A stretch of 23,197 bases of DNA, taken from NCBI GenBank assembly GCA_023443985.1, contig JAEZSJ010000397.1:1-23197 (forward strand), given 5' to 3'. The notes beneath the pieces are model-generated. The model searched no databases and had not been told where the DNA came from. It saw nothing but the letters and a program-made list of their open reading frames with translations. The stretch comes from Verrucomicrobiota bacterium. GTDB taxonomy: Bacteria > Verrucomicrobiota > Verrucomicrobiia > Opitutales > Opitutaceae. The translations under genes were made by a program, and so were the position numbers. Below, piece by piece: positions 7,682 to 15,323 of this stretch (its first letter is position 1; every line of letters begins with the position of its first letter).

Positions 7682-8433
7682 CGGGCGGCCTTGGGTTGGC
7701 GCAGGCCGAGCACGTCCTGCATGTCGTAGAGCCCGGTCGGGCGGCCGAACACCCAACGGGCGGCCTGGAGCGCACCGCGCGCGAGGATCGCGCGGTCGCC
7801 GGCCTTGTGCGTGAGTTCGACCCGTTCGCCGAGCGCGGCGAAGACGACGGTGTGGTCGCCGACCACGTCTCCTCCGCGCAGCGCGTGCACGCCGATCTCA
7901 CGCTTCGTCCGCTCGCCGACGATGCCGTGGCGCCCGTGGCGCAGATCGGATTCCTGGAGACTGCGGGCGTCCATCAGGATCTCGACGAGGCTGGCGGCGG
8001 TGCCGCTGGGCGCGTCCTTTTTGAAGCGGTGGTGCATCTCGACGACCTCGGCATCGAACGAGTCGTCGAGCACGCGGGCGGCCTCGGCGGTGAGGTGGAA
8101 GAGCACGTTCACGCCGATCGAGTAGTTGCTCGCCCAGACGGTCGGGATCGCGGCGCTTGCGCGCGCGGCGAGGGTGTTGCGCTCCTCGGTCGTGTGTCCG
8201 GTCGTGCCGACGACGAGCGCCTTGTGGTGGCGGATCGCGAGATCGACGACCTCGCCCGTGGCCGAGTGGTGGCTGAAGTCGATGACGACATCGCAGGAGG
8301 GCAGGGCGGCGGCGAGGTCGTCGCCCTGGTCGAGGGCGGCGGCGACGGTCAGGCCGGCTTCCTTGGCACAGGCGAGGAGGGCTTGGCCCATGCGGCCCTT
8401 GGCGCCGTTGATGAGAAGGCGGGGAGTCGACAT
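7678..8433 (-). CDS. dapB: 4-hydroxy-tetrahydrodipicolinate reductase DapB
   Basis: A 251-aa NAD(P)H-dependent enzyme, the second committed step of lysine/diaminopimelate synthesis, needed for peptidoglycan. Seen: the nucleotide-binding loop NGAKGRMGQ (9-17), VVGTTGHT (74-81), SNYSIGVNV (102-110) and the active-site segment EMHHRFKKDAPSGTA (132-146) with the catalytic His pair and Lys. ATG 8433 was chosen, five bases after the dapA stop. A TTG at 8442 in the same frame overlaps that stop as TTGA and would add three residues, so it cannot be excluded. The gene is co-directional with dapA and overlaps ruvA by four bases. Confidence 0.95.
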   Translation of the reverse strand: MSTPRLLINGAKGRMGQALLACAKEAGLTVAAALDQGDDLAAALPSCDVVIDFSHHSATGEVVDLAIRHHKALVVGTTGHTTEERNTLAARASAAIPTVWASNYSIGVNVLFHLTAEAARVLDDSFDAEVVEMHHRFKKDAPSGTAASLVEILMDARSLQESDLRHGRHGIVGERTKREIGVHALRGGDVVGDHTVVFAALGERVELTHKAGDRAILARGALQAARWVFGRPTGLYDMQDVLGLRQPKAAR

Positions 8434-8438
8434 GGCGT

Positions 8439-9329
8439 TCAACGGCGGAGGGCGGCGAGGGTCTGGTCGAGGAGTGCGCGGTTGGCGTCGGTCAGTTCGC
8501 AGAGCGGCAGGCGCACCTCGGGCGAGCTGATCTGGCCGAGCTGGGCCATGGCGTACTTGGCGGGCACAGGGTTGGGCTCGACGAAGAGGTTCTTGAAGAG
8601 GGGCTGGAAGCGCGCGTGGAGCGCGAGCGCCTCCGCCCGGCGGCCGGCGAGGGCGAGCTCGCAGAGTTGCGCGACTTCGGCGGGAAAGAGGTTGGAGGCG
8701 ACGGAGATCACGCCCTTGGCGCCGAGCGAGAGGAACGGCAGCGTGAGGCTGTCGTCGCCGCAGAGGATCGTCAGCGTGTCGCCGCAGGCCTGGCGGATCT
8801 GGTCGACGCGGTCGCAGGAGCCGCCCGCTTCCTTGATGTGGTTGACGTGCGGGAACGCCGCGCGCAGGCGGGCGATGGTCGGCACGGCGATCTCGATGCC
8901 GCAGCGGCCGGGGATCGAGTAGAGCACGATCGGCTTGCGGGTGGCTTCGGCGATCGCGCTGAAATGGCGGAACAGGCCTTCCTGGCTCGGCTTGTTGTAG
9001 TAGGGGGCGACGACCAGCACGGCATCGGCGCCGGCGGCGTCGGCCTTCTTGGTGAGTTCGACGGCCTCCCGCGTGCTGTTCGAACCGGTGCCGGCGAGCA
9101 CGGGCACCCGACCGGCCACGCGCGCGACGACGCGCCGGACGACCTCAATGTGCTCCTCGTAGTCGAGCGTCGGCGACTCACCGGTGGTGCCGACGGGCAC
9201 GAGTCCTTTGATTCCGCCGGCGAGCTGGGCGTCCACGAGGCGATCGAGATCGTCGTAGGCGATTTGGCCGTGGCGGAACGGTGTCACGAGAGCGGTGATG
9301 GCGCCGGTGAACTCGCGCGGAGTGCTCAT
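8439..9329 (-). CDS. dapA: 4-hydroxy-tetrahydrodipicolinate synthase DapA
   Basis: A 296-aa class I aldolase-type enzyme that condenses pyruvate with aspartate semialdehyde at the entry to the diaminopimelate pathway. Seen: FTGAITALVTPF at the start, PVGTTGESPTL with the conserved Thr pair (48-49), APYYNKPSQEGL (109-119), LYSIPGR with Tyr137, and NHIKEAGG with the Schiff-base Lys166. The length is typical. ATG 9329 was chosen because the family N-terminus begins here; the frame is open upstream but reads through the divergent promoter region. It leads a dapA-dapB-ruvA unit. The 124-base space to the divergent pilT-like gene must hold both promoters; it is relatively AT-rich around 9330-9420. 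Confidence 0.96.
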   Translation of the reverse strand: MSTPREFTGAITALVTPFRHGQIAYDDLDRLVDAQLAGGIKGLVPVGTTGESPTLDYEEHIEVVRRVVARVAGRVPVLAGTGSNSTREAVELTKKADAAGADAVLVVAPYYNKPSQEGLFRHFSAIAEATRKPIVLYSIPGRCGIEIAVPTIARLRAAFPHVNHIKEAGGSCDRVDQIRQACGDTLTILCGDDSLTLPFLSLGAKGVISVASNLFPAEVAQLCELALAGRRAEALALHARFQPLFKNLFVEPNPVPAKYAMAQLGQISSPEVRLPLCELTDANRALLDQTLAALRR

Positions 9330-9453
9330 GCTAAGGGATTTAATTGCGGGTTTACGAAACGAGACCTTGTGGAGAAATGCTGCGCCCAATAGGAAAAATC
9401 CATCCCTTTTTCCCCAACGGAGCGTTTCCCGGCGGAAACAAGTCCCAGCCTCA

Positions 9454-10536
9454 ATGCATACCCAGATTTTCAACGAGTTGCTCAAGCTCGGTGTCGAGAC
9501 CGGTGCGAGCGATTGCATCATCAAAACCAACAAGGTCGGGTACCTGCGCATCAGCGGCCGGCTCAAGCCGGTGGATATGGAGCCGATCCCGCGGCACATC
9601 ATCCAGGCGTTCGTGGACGAGTACGTGCCGTTCGTCTTCAAGCCGCAGTGGGACACGGACGGCCAAATCGACTTCGCCTACACCGCCGAAAACATCGGGC
9701 GCTTCCGCGTGAACGCCTTCCAGCAGCGCGGCTCGATCTCGATCGTCTTCCGCCACATCAAGAGCCACATCCCGACCTTCGCGGACCTGAACCTGCAGCC
9801 GGAACGTCTCGTCAAGCTCGCGCAGGTCAAGGACGGCCTCGTGCTGGTCTGCGGCCCCACCGGCTCGGGCAAGAGCTCGACGATGGCGTCGATGCTCAAC
9901 TGGATCAACCAGAACCTCGAACGCCACATCGTCACGATGGAGGATCCGATCGAGTTCACGTTCCAGGACGGCAAGTCGATCTTCAACCAACGTGAGATCG
10001 GCATCGACACGCCGAGCTTCTCTTTGGCCGTGCGCTCGGTGCTCCGCCAGAACCCCGACATCATCCTCATCGGTGAGATGCGCGACGCCGTCTCACTCGA
10101 GACGGCGCTCTCCGCCGCCGAGACCGGCCACTTGGTCATCACCACGTTGCACTCGGCCAACGTCCAGCAGTCGCTCAACCGCATCTTCGAGTTCTTCCCG
10201 CACGAAAGCCACGAGCAGATCCGCCGGCAGCTCTCCGCGGTGGTCAAGGGCGTGGTCTGCCAGAAGCTCGTACCCGCGCTCGAGGGGGGCGGCCGCTACG
10301 CTGCGCAGGAGGTGCTCATGGTCGATTCGACGGCCCGCAACCTCATCCTCGAAGGCCACTTCGACAAGGTCCAGGCGCTCCTCGAGGCCACGACCGAGAG
10401 CAACTCCATCTCCTTCAACAAGGACCTCTACCGCCTCATCAAAGAGGGCAGGATCGCCCGCAGCGACGGCCTCCGTGTCTCGCCGAATCCGCAGGCGTTG
10501 GAGATGAACCTCAAGGGCATCTTCATCCGGACCTGA
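9454..10536 (+). CDS. pilT: PilT-family type IV pilus retraction ATPase
   Basis: A 360-aa secretion-superfamily ATPase of the PilT/PilU type, a cytoplasmic hexameric motor that disassembles pili for twitching. Seen: an N-terminal PAS-like part with SDCIIKTNKVGYLRISG, Walker A GPTGSGKSS (134-142), the Asp-box MEDPIEF (162-168), Walker B IILIGEMRD (203-211) and the His-box TGHLVITTLH (224-233). No PilB-specific N-terminal domain or zinc cysteines are present, so an extension ATPase is unlikely. PilT versus PilU is not certain, since several species carry more than one paralogue. The ATG at 9454 begins a family-like start; no clear ribosome site precedes it. It stands alone, without other pilus genes in the window, and is divergent from dapA. 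Confidence 0.9.
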   Translation: MHTQIFNELLKLGVETGASDCIIKTNKVGYLRISGRLKPVDMEPIPRHIIQAFVDEYVPFVFKPQWDTDGQIDFAYTAENIGRFRVNAFQQRGSISIVFRHIKSHIPTFADLNLQPERLVKLAQVKDGLVLVCGPTGSGKSSTMASMLNWINQNLERHIVTMEDPIEFTFQDGKSIFNQREIGIDTPSFSLAVRSVLRQNPDIILIGEMRDAVSLETALSAAETGHLVITTLHSANVQQSLNRIFEFFPHESHEQIRRQLSAVVKGVVCQKLVPALEGGGRYAAQEVLMVDSTARNLILEGHFDKVQALLEATTESNSISFNKDLYRLIKEGRIARSDGLRVSPNPQALEMNLKGIFIRT

Positions 10537-10604
10537 CCCCGCCGGGGCCCGAGTGCGCCCCGAGTGCGAAGCCTGGCGGTACGGCTGCGGCCGGTCCGCC
10601 GCGC

Positions 10605-10627
10605 GGCGCCGGCTACCCGGTGGCGCC
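10605..10627 (+). terminator. Weak hairpin after the pilT-like gene
   Basis: GGCGCC at 10605-10610 and again at 10622-10627 can pair across an 11-base centre. There is no T-run after it. It lies 70 bases after the pilT stop and about 110 bases before fabD. This may be only a by-product of high GC. Confidence 0.2.
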
Positions 10628-10737
10628 GTAAGCGATGCCCGGCGACGGGGGGCGCCCGGGTATGCGGGGCGCGGTTTTCAGCCCCGAACTTCGGACTTGG
10701 TTTTTGGGAGGGGGGCTCTTTCCTCAAACGCTCAAAC

Positions 10738-11646
10738 ATGTCACTCGCCCTCATTTTCTCCGGTCAAGGAGCCCAGAAGGTCGGCATGGGCAAGAGCCTC
10801 GCCGACAATTCCGCCACGGCCGCGCGGCTCTACAGCCGCGCCAACGAGGTGCTCGGCTGGGACTTGGCCAAGATGTGCTTTGAAGGCCCCGACGAGCTGC
10901 TCGTCCCGACCCGCGTATGCCAGCCGGCGCTGTTCGTGCACGGTTACACGCTCTTTTCGCTCCTGGAGGAGCAGGGTCGCCTGGGGAACCTGTCCACGGT
11001 CGCCGGGCTGAGCCTCGGTGAAGTCACCGCGCTCACGGTCGCCGGGGTGTTCGATTTCGACACCGGCCTGCGCGTCGTCGCCGAGCGCGGCCGCCTGATG
11101 CAGGTCGCCTGCGAGGCCACCCGCGGCGGGATGGCCAGCATCATCGGTGAGGAGCTCGCGAAGATTATCGAGCTCTGCCAGGAGCACGACATCGAGGTGG
11201 CGAACCTCAACTGCCCCGGCCAAGTCGTCGTCTCCGGCGAGAAGACCAAGGTCGACGCCTGCGTCACCGCCGCCAAGGAGCGCGGCATGAAGAAGGTGAT
11301 CCCGCTCAACGTCGCGGGCGCCTACCACAGCCGCCTCATGGAGCCGGCCCGCGCCGAGTTCGCGAAGTTTCTCCAGACCGTGCAGTTCAACGCCCCCAAG
11401 CTCAAGGTGCTCACCAACGTCACCGGCAAACAGGTCTCCAGTCCCGACGAGATCCGCGAGATGCTGGTGAAACAGGTCGTCTCCTCCGTGCGGTGGGAGG
11501 ATTGCATGCGCGGCGCCGCGGCGCTGGGCGTGACGGAGTTCTGGGAGTGCGGCCCGGGCGCCGTGCTCGTCGGCCTCGCGCGGCGCATCAACAAGGAGTG
11601 GCCCGCCCGGACCTTCAACGAGTTCGCCGACCTGTCCGCGGCCTGA
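10738..11646 (+). CDS. fabD: Malonyl-CoA:ACP transacylase FabD
   Basis: A 302-aa malonyl transferase that moves malonyl from CoA to acyl carrier protein for fatty-acid elongation. Seen: FSGQGAQ (7-13), the nucleophile elbow GLSLGE with Ser92 (most bacterial FabD have GHSLGE), ERGR with Arg118, NLNCPGQVVVSG (157-167) and GAYHSRLM with the catalytic His197. Leu for His before Ser92 is also, as I recall, found in plant-type enzymes, so activity is expected. The start is the ATG at 10738. A GGGAGGGGGG stretch lies about 20 bases upstream, too far for a normal ribosome site. The gene is followed 21 bases later by lepA in the same direction. No acpP, fabH or fabG is in the window. Confidence 0.95.
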   Translation: MSLALIFSGQGAQKVGMGKSLADNSATAARLYSRANEVLGWDLAKMCFEGPDELLVPTRVCQPALFVHGYTLFSLLEEQGRLGNLSTVAGLSLGEVTALTVAGVFDFDTGLRVVAERGRLMQVACEATRGGMASIIGEELAKIIELCQEHDIEVANLNCPGQVVVSGEKTKVDACVTAAKERGMKKVIPLNVAGAYHSRLMEPARAEFAKFLQTVQFNAPKLKVLTNVTGKQVSSPDEIREMLVKQVVSSVRWEDCMRGAAALGVTEFWECGPGAVLVGLARRINKEWPARTFNEFADLSAA

Positions 11647-11667
11647 CGCCCGCCGCCACCCCCCAGC

Positions 11668-13467
11668 ATGGACGTCTCGCTCAAGCGCAACTTCTGCATC
11701 ATCGCCCACGTCGACCACGGCAAGACGACGTTGTCCGACCGGCTGCTCGAATACACCAGCACGGTCTCGAAACGCGTGCTGCAGGCGCAGCACCTCGACT
11801 CGATGGACCTCGAACGCGAACGAGGCATCACCATCAAGTCGCACCCGGTCACGATGCTCTACACGGCCAAGGATGGTAAGACCTACCAGCTCGGCCTGAT
11901 GGACACCCCCGGCCACGTCGACTTCAACTACGAGGTCTCGCGCAGTCTCGCCGCCTGCGAGGGCGCCGCGCTCCTGATCGACGCCTCCCAGGGCGTCGAG
12001 GCGCAGACCGTGGCCAACGCCCATCTGGCCTTCGGCCAGAACCTCAAGGTCGTGCCGGTCATCAACAAGATCGACCTGCCCAGCGCCAACCTCGAGCTCT
12101 GCCTACGGCAGATGGAGGACATCCTCACCATCTCGCACGACGAGGCCATCCTCGCCAGCGGCAAGTCCGGCATCGGCATCGAGGACATCCTCGAGGCCGT
12201 GGTCGCGCGCGTGCCGCCGCCGCGCTGGACCGACTACCCCGCGGCGCGGATCCTGGTGTTCGACTCCATGTACGACACCTACCGCGGCGTCATCGCCTAC
12301 GTCCGGGTGTTCTCCGGCTCGATCAAGGCCGGCGATTTCGGCCTGCTGATGTCGAACAACACGAAGTTCGAGGTGAAGGAGGTCGGCACGTTCAACCCGA
12401 AGATGGAGGTCACCGACATCCTCGAGGCGGGCGACGTGGGCTACGTGGTCTGCAACATCAAGACAGTCTCCGAAATCCGCACCGGCGACACCATCACCCT
12501 CGCGAGCAGGCCCGCCGAGGAGATGCTGCCCGGATACAAGGAAGTGCGGCCGATGGTGTTCAGCGGCATCTATCCGATCGATACATCGGATTTCGAGAAG
12601 CTCCGCACCGCGCTCGGCAAACTCCAGCTCAACGACTCCGCCTTCCAATACCAGGCGGAGAGCTCCGTGGCGCTCGGCTTCGGCTTCCGCTGCGGTTTCC
12701 TCGGCCTGCTCCACATGGAGATCGTCATCGAGCGCATCCGCCGCGAGTACGATGTCGACATCATCTCCACGTACCCGAGCGTCATCTACCAGGTGCGGCT
12801 CGAAGGCGCCGAGAAGCCGATCGAGGTCGACAACCCGGTGCAGTTGCCCGACGTCTCCAGCATCGCCGAGATCCTTGAGCCCACGATCAAGGCCACCATC
12901 CACATCCCGAACTGGGCCCTGGGCGACGTGCTCGGCATCGTGCAGGACAAACGCGGCACCTGCGACCACACCGACACCCTCGACGACACCCGCGTGATGC
13001 TCACCTGCACGCTGCCGCTCAACGAGATCCTCGTCGATTTCCACGACCGGCTGAAGAGCGTGACCCGCGGCTACGGCTCGATGGACTACGAGCTCAGCGG
13101 CTACGTCGCCTCCGACCTCGTGAAGCTCGACATCCTCGTCAACAGCGAGCCGGTCGACGCGTTTTCCTCGATCTGCCACCGCTCGAAGGCCGAGTCGAAG
13201 GGCCGCGCGCTGTGCGAGAAGCTCAAGGAGATCATCCCGCCGCAGATGTTCCAGATCGCCGTGCAGGCCGCCATCGGCGGCAAGATCATCGCCCGCGAGT
13301 CCGTGCGCGCCATGCGCAAGGACGTCACCGCGAAGTGCTACGGCGGCGACATCTCCCGCAAGCGCAAGCTCCTCGACAAACAGAAGGAGGGTAAGAAGAA
13401 GATGAAGCAGATCGGCTCCGTCTCCATCCCGCCCGAGGCCTTCATCCAGGTGCTGAAGACCACCTAG
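11668..13467 (+). CDS. lepA: Elongation factor 4 (LepA)
   Basis: A 599-aa translational GTPase that acts on stalled or assembling ribosomes. Seen: G1 AHVDHGKTT, G2 RERGITIK, G3 DTPGHVDF, G4 NKIDLP, then the EF-G-like domains. The LepA-specific C-terminus has GGDISRKRKLLDKQKEGKKK and ends SIPPEAFIQVLKTT. The length is normal for the family. The ATG at 11668 gives the standard short N-terminus before the G1 loop. It sits 21 bases after fabD and 29 bases before lepB, so the three are probably one operon. The lepA-lepB pairing is also seen in other bacteria, such as Escherichia coli. Confidence 0.97.
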   Translation: MDVSLKRNFCIIAHVDHGKTTLSDRLLEYTSTVSKRVLQAQHLDSMDLERERGITIKSHPVTMLYTAKDGKTYQLGLMDTPGHVDFNYEVSRSLAACEGAALLIDASQGVEAQTVANAHLAFGQNLKVVPVINKIDLPSANLELCLRQMEDILTISHDEAILASGKSGIGIEDILEAVVARVPPPRWTDYPAARILVFDSMYDTYRGVIAYVRVFSGSIKAGDFGLLMSNNTKFEVKEVGTFNPKMEVTDILEAGDVGYVVCNIKTVSEIRTGDTITLASRPAEEMLPGYKEVRPMVFSGIYPIDTSDFEKLRTALGKLQLNDSAFQYQAESSVALGFGFRCGFLGLLHMEIVIERIRREYDVDIISTYPSVIYQVRLEGAEKPIEVDNPVQLPDVSSIAEILEPTIKATIHIPNWALGDVLGIVQDKRGTCDHTDTLDDTRVMLTCTLPLNEILVDFHDRLKSVTRGYGSMDYELSGYVASDLVKLDILVNSEPVDAFSSICHRSKAESKGRALCEKLKEIIPPQMFQIAVQAAIGGKIIARESVRAMRKDVTAKCYGGDISRKRKLLDKQKEGKKKMKQIGSVSIPPEAFIQVLKTT

Positions 13468-13496
13468 TCACCACCGAGCCTGCCGACCCTCCGCCC

Positions 13497-14795
13497 ATGT
13501 TCAGCTTCCTCATGACCCAGGCCGCCCGGGCGCGCCGCGATGCGAAGAACTGGCTCGAGGTCGCCGACAAGGTCTACCACTACCGGCGCGACCAGCTCTC
13601 CGACGCCGAGCTGGGCGAGCTCAACCAACGCCGCGACGAGCTGCGGACCCGCCTCAGGGCCAAGGCCGATGCCGCCCAGCTCAAGCTCGCGATCGAGGCG
13701 CTCGAGCAGACCCTCCACCGCACCGGCGGCCGGGTATATCCGAAGGGTGGAGTCGCCGACAACGTCGAGTTCTTCCTGGCCGCCGCGATCGTGATCCTCG
13801 GCATCCGCGCGTTCTTCGTGCAGCCGTTCAAGATCCCGACCAATTCGATGTGGCCGACCTACTTCGGGATGAAGCACGAGGTCTTCCTCGACCCGCAGGA
13901 GGCCCCCGGCCCGGTGGCGCGGCTCTTCCGGCTCGCCGCCTTCGGCGCCACCCGCCGCGAGATCGTGGCGCCGGCGAGCGGGGAGCTCCGGATCCCGGTC
14001 GTGCCGAACCGCGAGGACCGCATCGCCGTGCCCGGCGCGCGGCAGGTGCCGGGCCGGAAATGGCTCGTCGTGCCGACCCAGCTCAAGGAATACACTCTCT
14101 ACGTGGGCGATTCGCCGGTGCAGTTGCGCGTGCCGCTCGACTTCGATTTCGACACGCTCGTGCTCGAGACCTTCCTCGGCGGAAAACTCGCGGGCGCGGA
14201 CGCGTTCGCCGCATTGCAGCGGGCCGGCCGGATCGAGGAGGCCTTCATCGACATGAACGATGCAAACGGCCGGCGGCGGGCCGTGCGGGTGCCGCTGCTC
14301 AAGACCGGCCGCCGGGTCGAGCGCGGGCAGGTCGCGTTCAGCTTCGATGTGCTCACCGGCGACCAGCTCTTCGTCGACCGTTTCAGCTCGCACTTCTTCC
14401 AGCCGGAGGTGGGCGAGGGCTTTGTCTTCCGCACCGGCAACATCAAGGGCATCGGCCAGGACCAGTACTACATCAAGCGCCTTGTCGGCCGGCCCGGCGA
14501 CACGCTCGAGATCAAGGAGCCGGTCCTTTACCGCAACGGCAGGCCGATCGACGGCGCGGAGGCGTTCCGCCTGAACGCGCAGCAGGTCGGCCTGTATCGC
14601 GGTTATCAAGCCGGCGGTCTGCTCGCCGCCGGGCGCACACTCACGGTCGGAGAGAACGAGTTCTTCGCCCTCGGCGACAACTCCTACAACAGCCTGGACG
14701 GCCGCTACTGGGGCATCGTGCCCGCCAAAGACGTCATCGGCCGGCCGTTGTTCATCTACTATCCGTTCACGAAGCGCTGGGGTCCCGCGCGGTAG
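13497..14795 (+). CDS. lepB: Signal peptidase I with a large internal insertion
   Basis: A 432-aa type I leader peptidase that cleaves signal peptides of exported proteins at the outer face of the inner membrane. Residues 1-85 are charged and helical (probable coiled coil). One transmembrane helix at about 89-108 (VEFFLAAAIVILGIRAFFV) is followed at once by box B, IPTNSMWPT, with the catalytic Ser117. The catalytic Lys327 lies in QYYIKRLVGRPGD (322-335). Box E, GDNSYNSLDGRYWG, is at 393-406. About 210 residues separate Ser and Lys, compared with about 55 in the E. coli enzyme. The extra segment (roughly 125-300) is hydrophilic with no recognised domain. E. coli LepB has 324 residues. The tail ends GPAR, and the stop lies at the edge of a repeat cluster. 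Confidence 0.93.
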   Translation: MFSFLMTQAARARRDAKNWLEVADKVYHYRRDQLSDAELGELNQRRDELRTRLRAKADAAQLKLAIEALEQTLHRTGGRVYPKGGVADNVEFFLAAAIVILGIRAFFVQPFKIPTNSMWPTYFGMKHEVFLDPQEAPGPVARLFRLAAFGATRREIVAPASGELRIPVVPNREDRIAVPGARQVPGRKWLVVPTQLKEYTLYVGDSPVQLRVPLDFDFDTLVLETFLGGKLAGADAFAALQRAGRIEEAFIDMNDANGRRRAVRVPLLKTGRRVERGQVAFSFDVLTGDQLFVDRFSSHFFQPEVGEGFVFRTGNIKGIGQDQYYIKRLVGRPGDTLEIKEPVLYRNGRPIDGAEAFRLNAQQVGLYRGYQAGGLLAAGRTLTVGENEFFALGDNSYNSLDGRYWGIVPAKDVIGRPLFIYYPFTKRWGPAR

Positions 14796-14907
14796 CGCGC
14801 GTGGCGCGGTCCATCAGCTCTCGGCTCCCGCTGTAGGCCTGCGCGCCGAGGTGGCCCGCGTCCCTCGGTTCCGACTGTAGGCCACCGCGCCGAGGTTGCG
14901 GAGGTCC
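14789..14907 (+). repeat. Short GC-rich intergenic repeat cluster, locus 1
   Basis: Two clear units with a 44-base period: unit A (14826-14863) and unit B (14870-14907). They match at 29 of 38 positions, with the shared cores CTGTAGGCC and CGCGCCGAGGT. A degenerate partial copy seems to precede them, running from the lepB stop (GGTAG, 14791-14795) to about 14812. The core CCGCTGTAGGCC of unit A (14828-14839) recurs exactly, inverted, at 22966-22977. The units read in the same direction as the gene they follow. Confidence 0.7.
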
Positions 14908-14940
14908 ATCCAAGGCTCGCCATTCTCCCACGCCGCATTC

Positions 14941-14952
14941 CGGTACGTACCG
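14941..14952. promoter_or_regulatory. 12-bp palindrome upstream of hipB-like gene
   Basis: CGGTACGTACCG is a perfect palindrome. It begins an imperfect dyad in which GTACG (14943-14947) faces CGTAC (14971-14975). It lies some 20-50 bases upstream of the proposed promoter and could be an operator for the HipB-like repressor. It does not match the known E. coli HipB operator TATCC-N8-GGATA. Confidence 0.3.
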
Positions 14953-14968
14953 CCGCGGCTCCCGCCGC

Positions 14969-14997
14969 TTCGTACTGCTATTATCTTATTGTTTAAT
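14969..14997 (+). promoter_or_regulatory. Probable promoter of the hipBA-like operon
   Basis: TTTAAT (14992-14997, five of six matches to the -10 consensus) with TTCGTA (14969-14974, weak -35) at 17-base spacing. An alternative -10, TATTAT, lies a little upstream. The local AT-richness stands out in this GC-rich window. The leader would be about 20 bases. Confidence 0.4.
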
Positions 14998-15023
14998 CCG
15001 GGGAATCGGGCATTTCCATCAGC

Positions 15024-15323
15024 ATGCTATCGCTTAGCACCCCGGTCGAGATTGCGCGCACGCTCGCACAACGCGTGCGGGAGCAGCGGCTGCAACGCGG
15101 GTGGAGCCAAGCCGAACTCGCGCGCCGCGCCGGCGTGAAACTGCCGACCTACGTCCTTTTCGAGCGCACCGGCCGCATCTCGCTGGTGCGGTTCATCGCG
15201 ATCGTCGATGTCCTCGGGCTCGGCGGGGAACTTGAGGCGCTCGGCAAGTCGGCGCTGCCGGCCGGAGCCTCGCTCGCCGACCTCACGAAACCGCTGCCGC
15301 AGCGGGGGAGGACCCGCCGATGA
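15024..15323 (+). CDS. HipB-like antitoxin, XRE-family DNA-binding protein
   Basis: A 99-aa helix-turn-helix protein, the probable antitoxin and autorepressor of a HipBA-type pair. The XRE domain spans about 10-70: LAQRVREQRLQRGWSQAELARRAGVKLPTYVLFERTGRISL (the recognition region starts WSQAELARRAGV). It ends with a basic tail RGRTRR. The ATG at 15024 follows an AT-rich promoter region. The stop overlaps the HipA-like start by four bases (ATGA), the usual layout of these operons. The role is inferred from the fold and the partner. Confidence 0.85.
   Translation: MLSLSTPVEIARTLAQRVREQRLQRGWSQAELARRAGVKLPTYVLFERTGRISLVRFIAIVDVLGLGGELEALGKSALPAGASLADLTKPLPQRGRTRR

Larger units (their letters stand above)
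14796..15023. other. Intergenic region between lepB and hipB-like gene
   Basis: Holds the repeat cluster (to about 14907), a 12-bp palindrome CGGTACGTACCG (14941-14952), and a sharply AT-richer stretch (about 14976-14998) that probably carries the toxin-antitoxin promoter. I see no small gene and no T-tailed hairpin that could end the fabD-lepA-lepB transcript. Confidence 0.6.

Noticed and set aside
10738..11646. FabD as an inactive homologue because of GLSLGE
   Set aside because: Ser92, Arg118 and His197 are all kept, and the Leu variant is known from active plant-type enzymes as far as I recall.
13464..14609. A 381-codon minus-strand frame opposite lepB
   Set aside because: It is antisense to the LepB insertion region as well as to the catalytic boxes; composition is typical of a shadow frame.
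14826..14907. CRISPR array
   Set aside because: Only two degenerate units at a 44-base period with no regular spacers and no cas genes.
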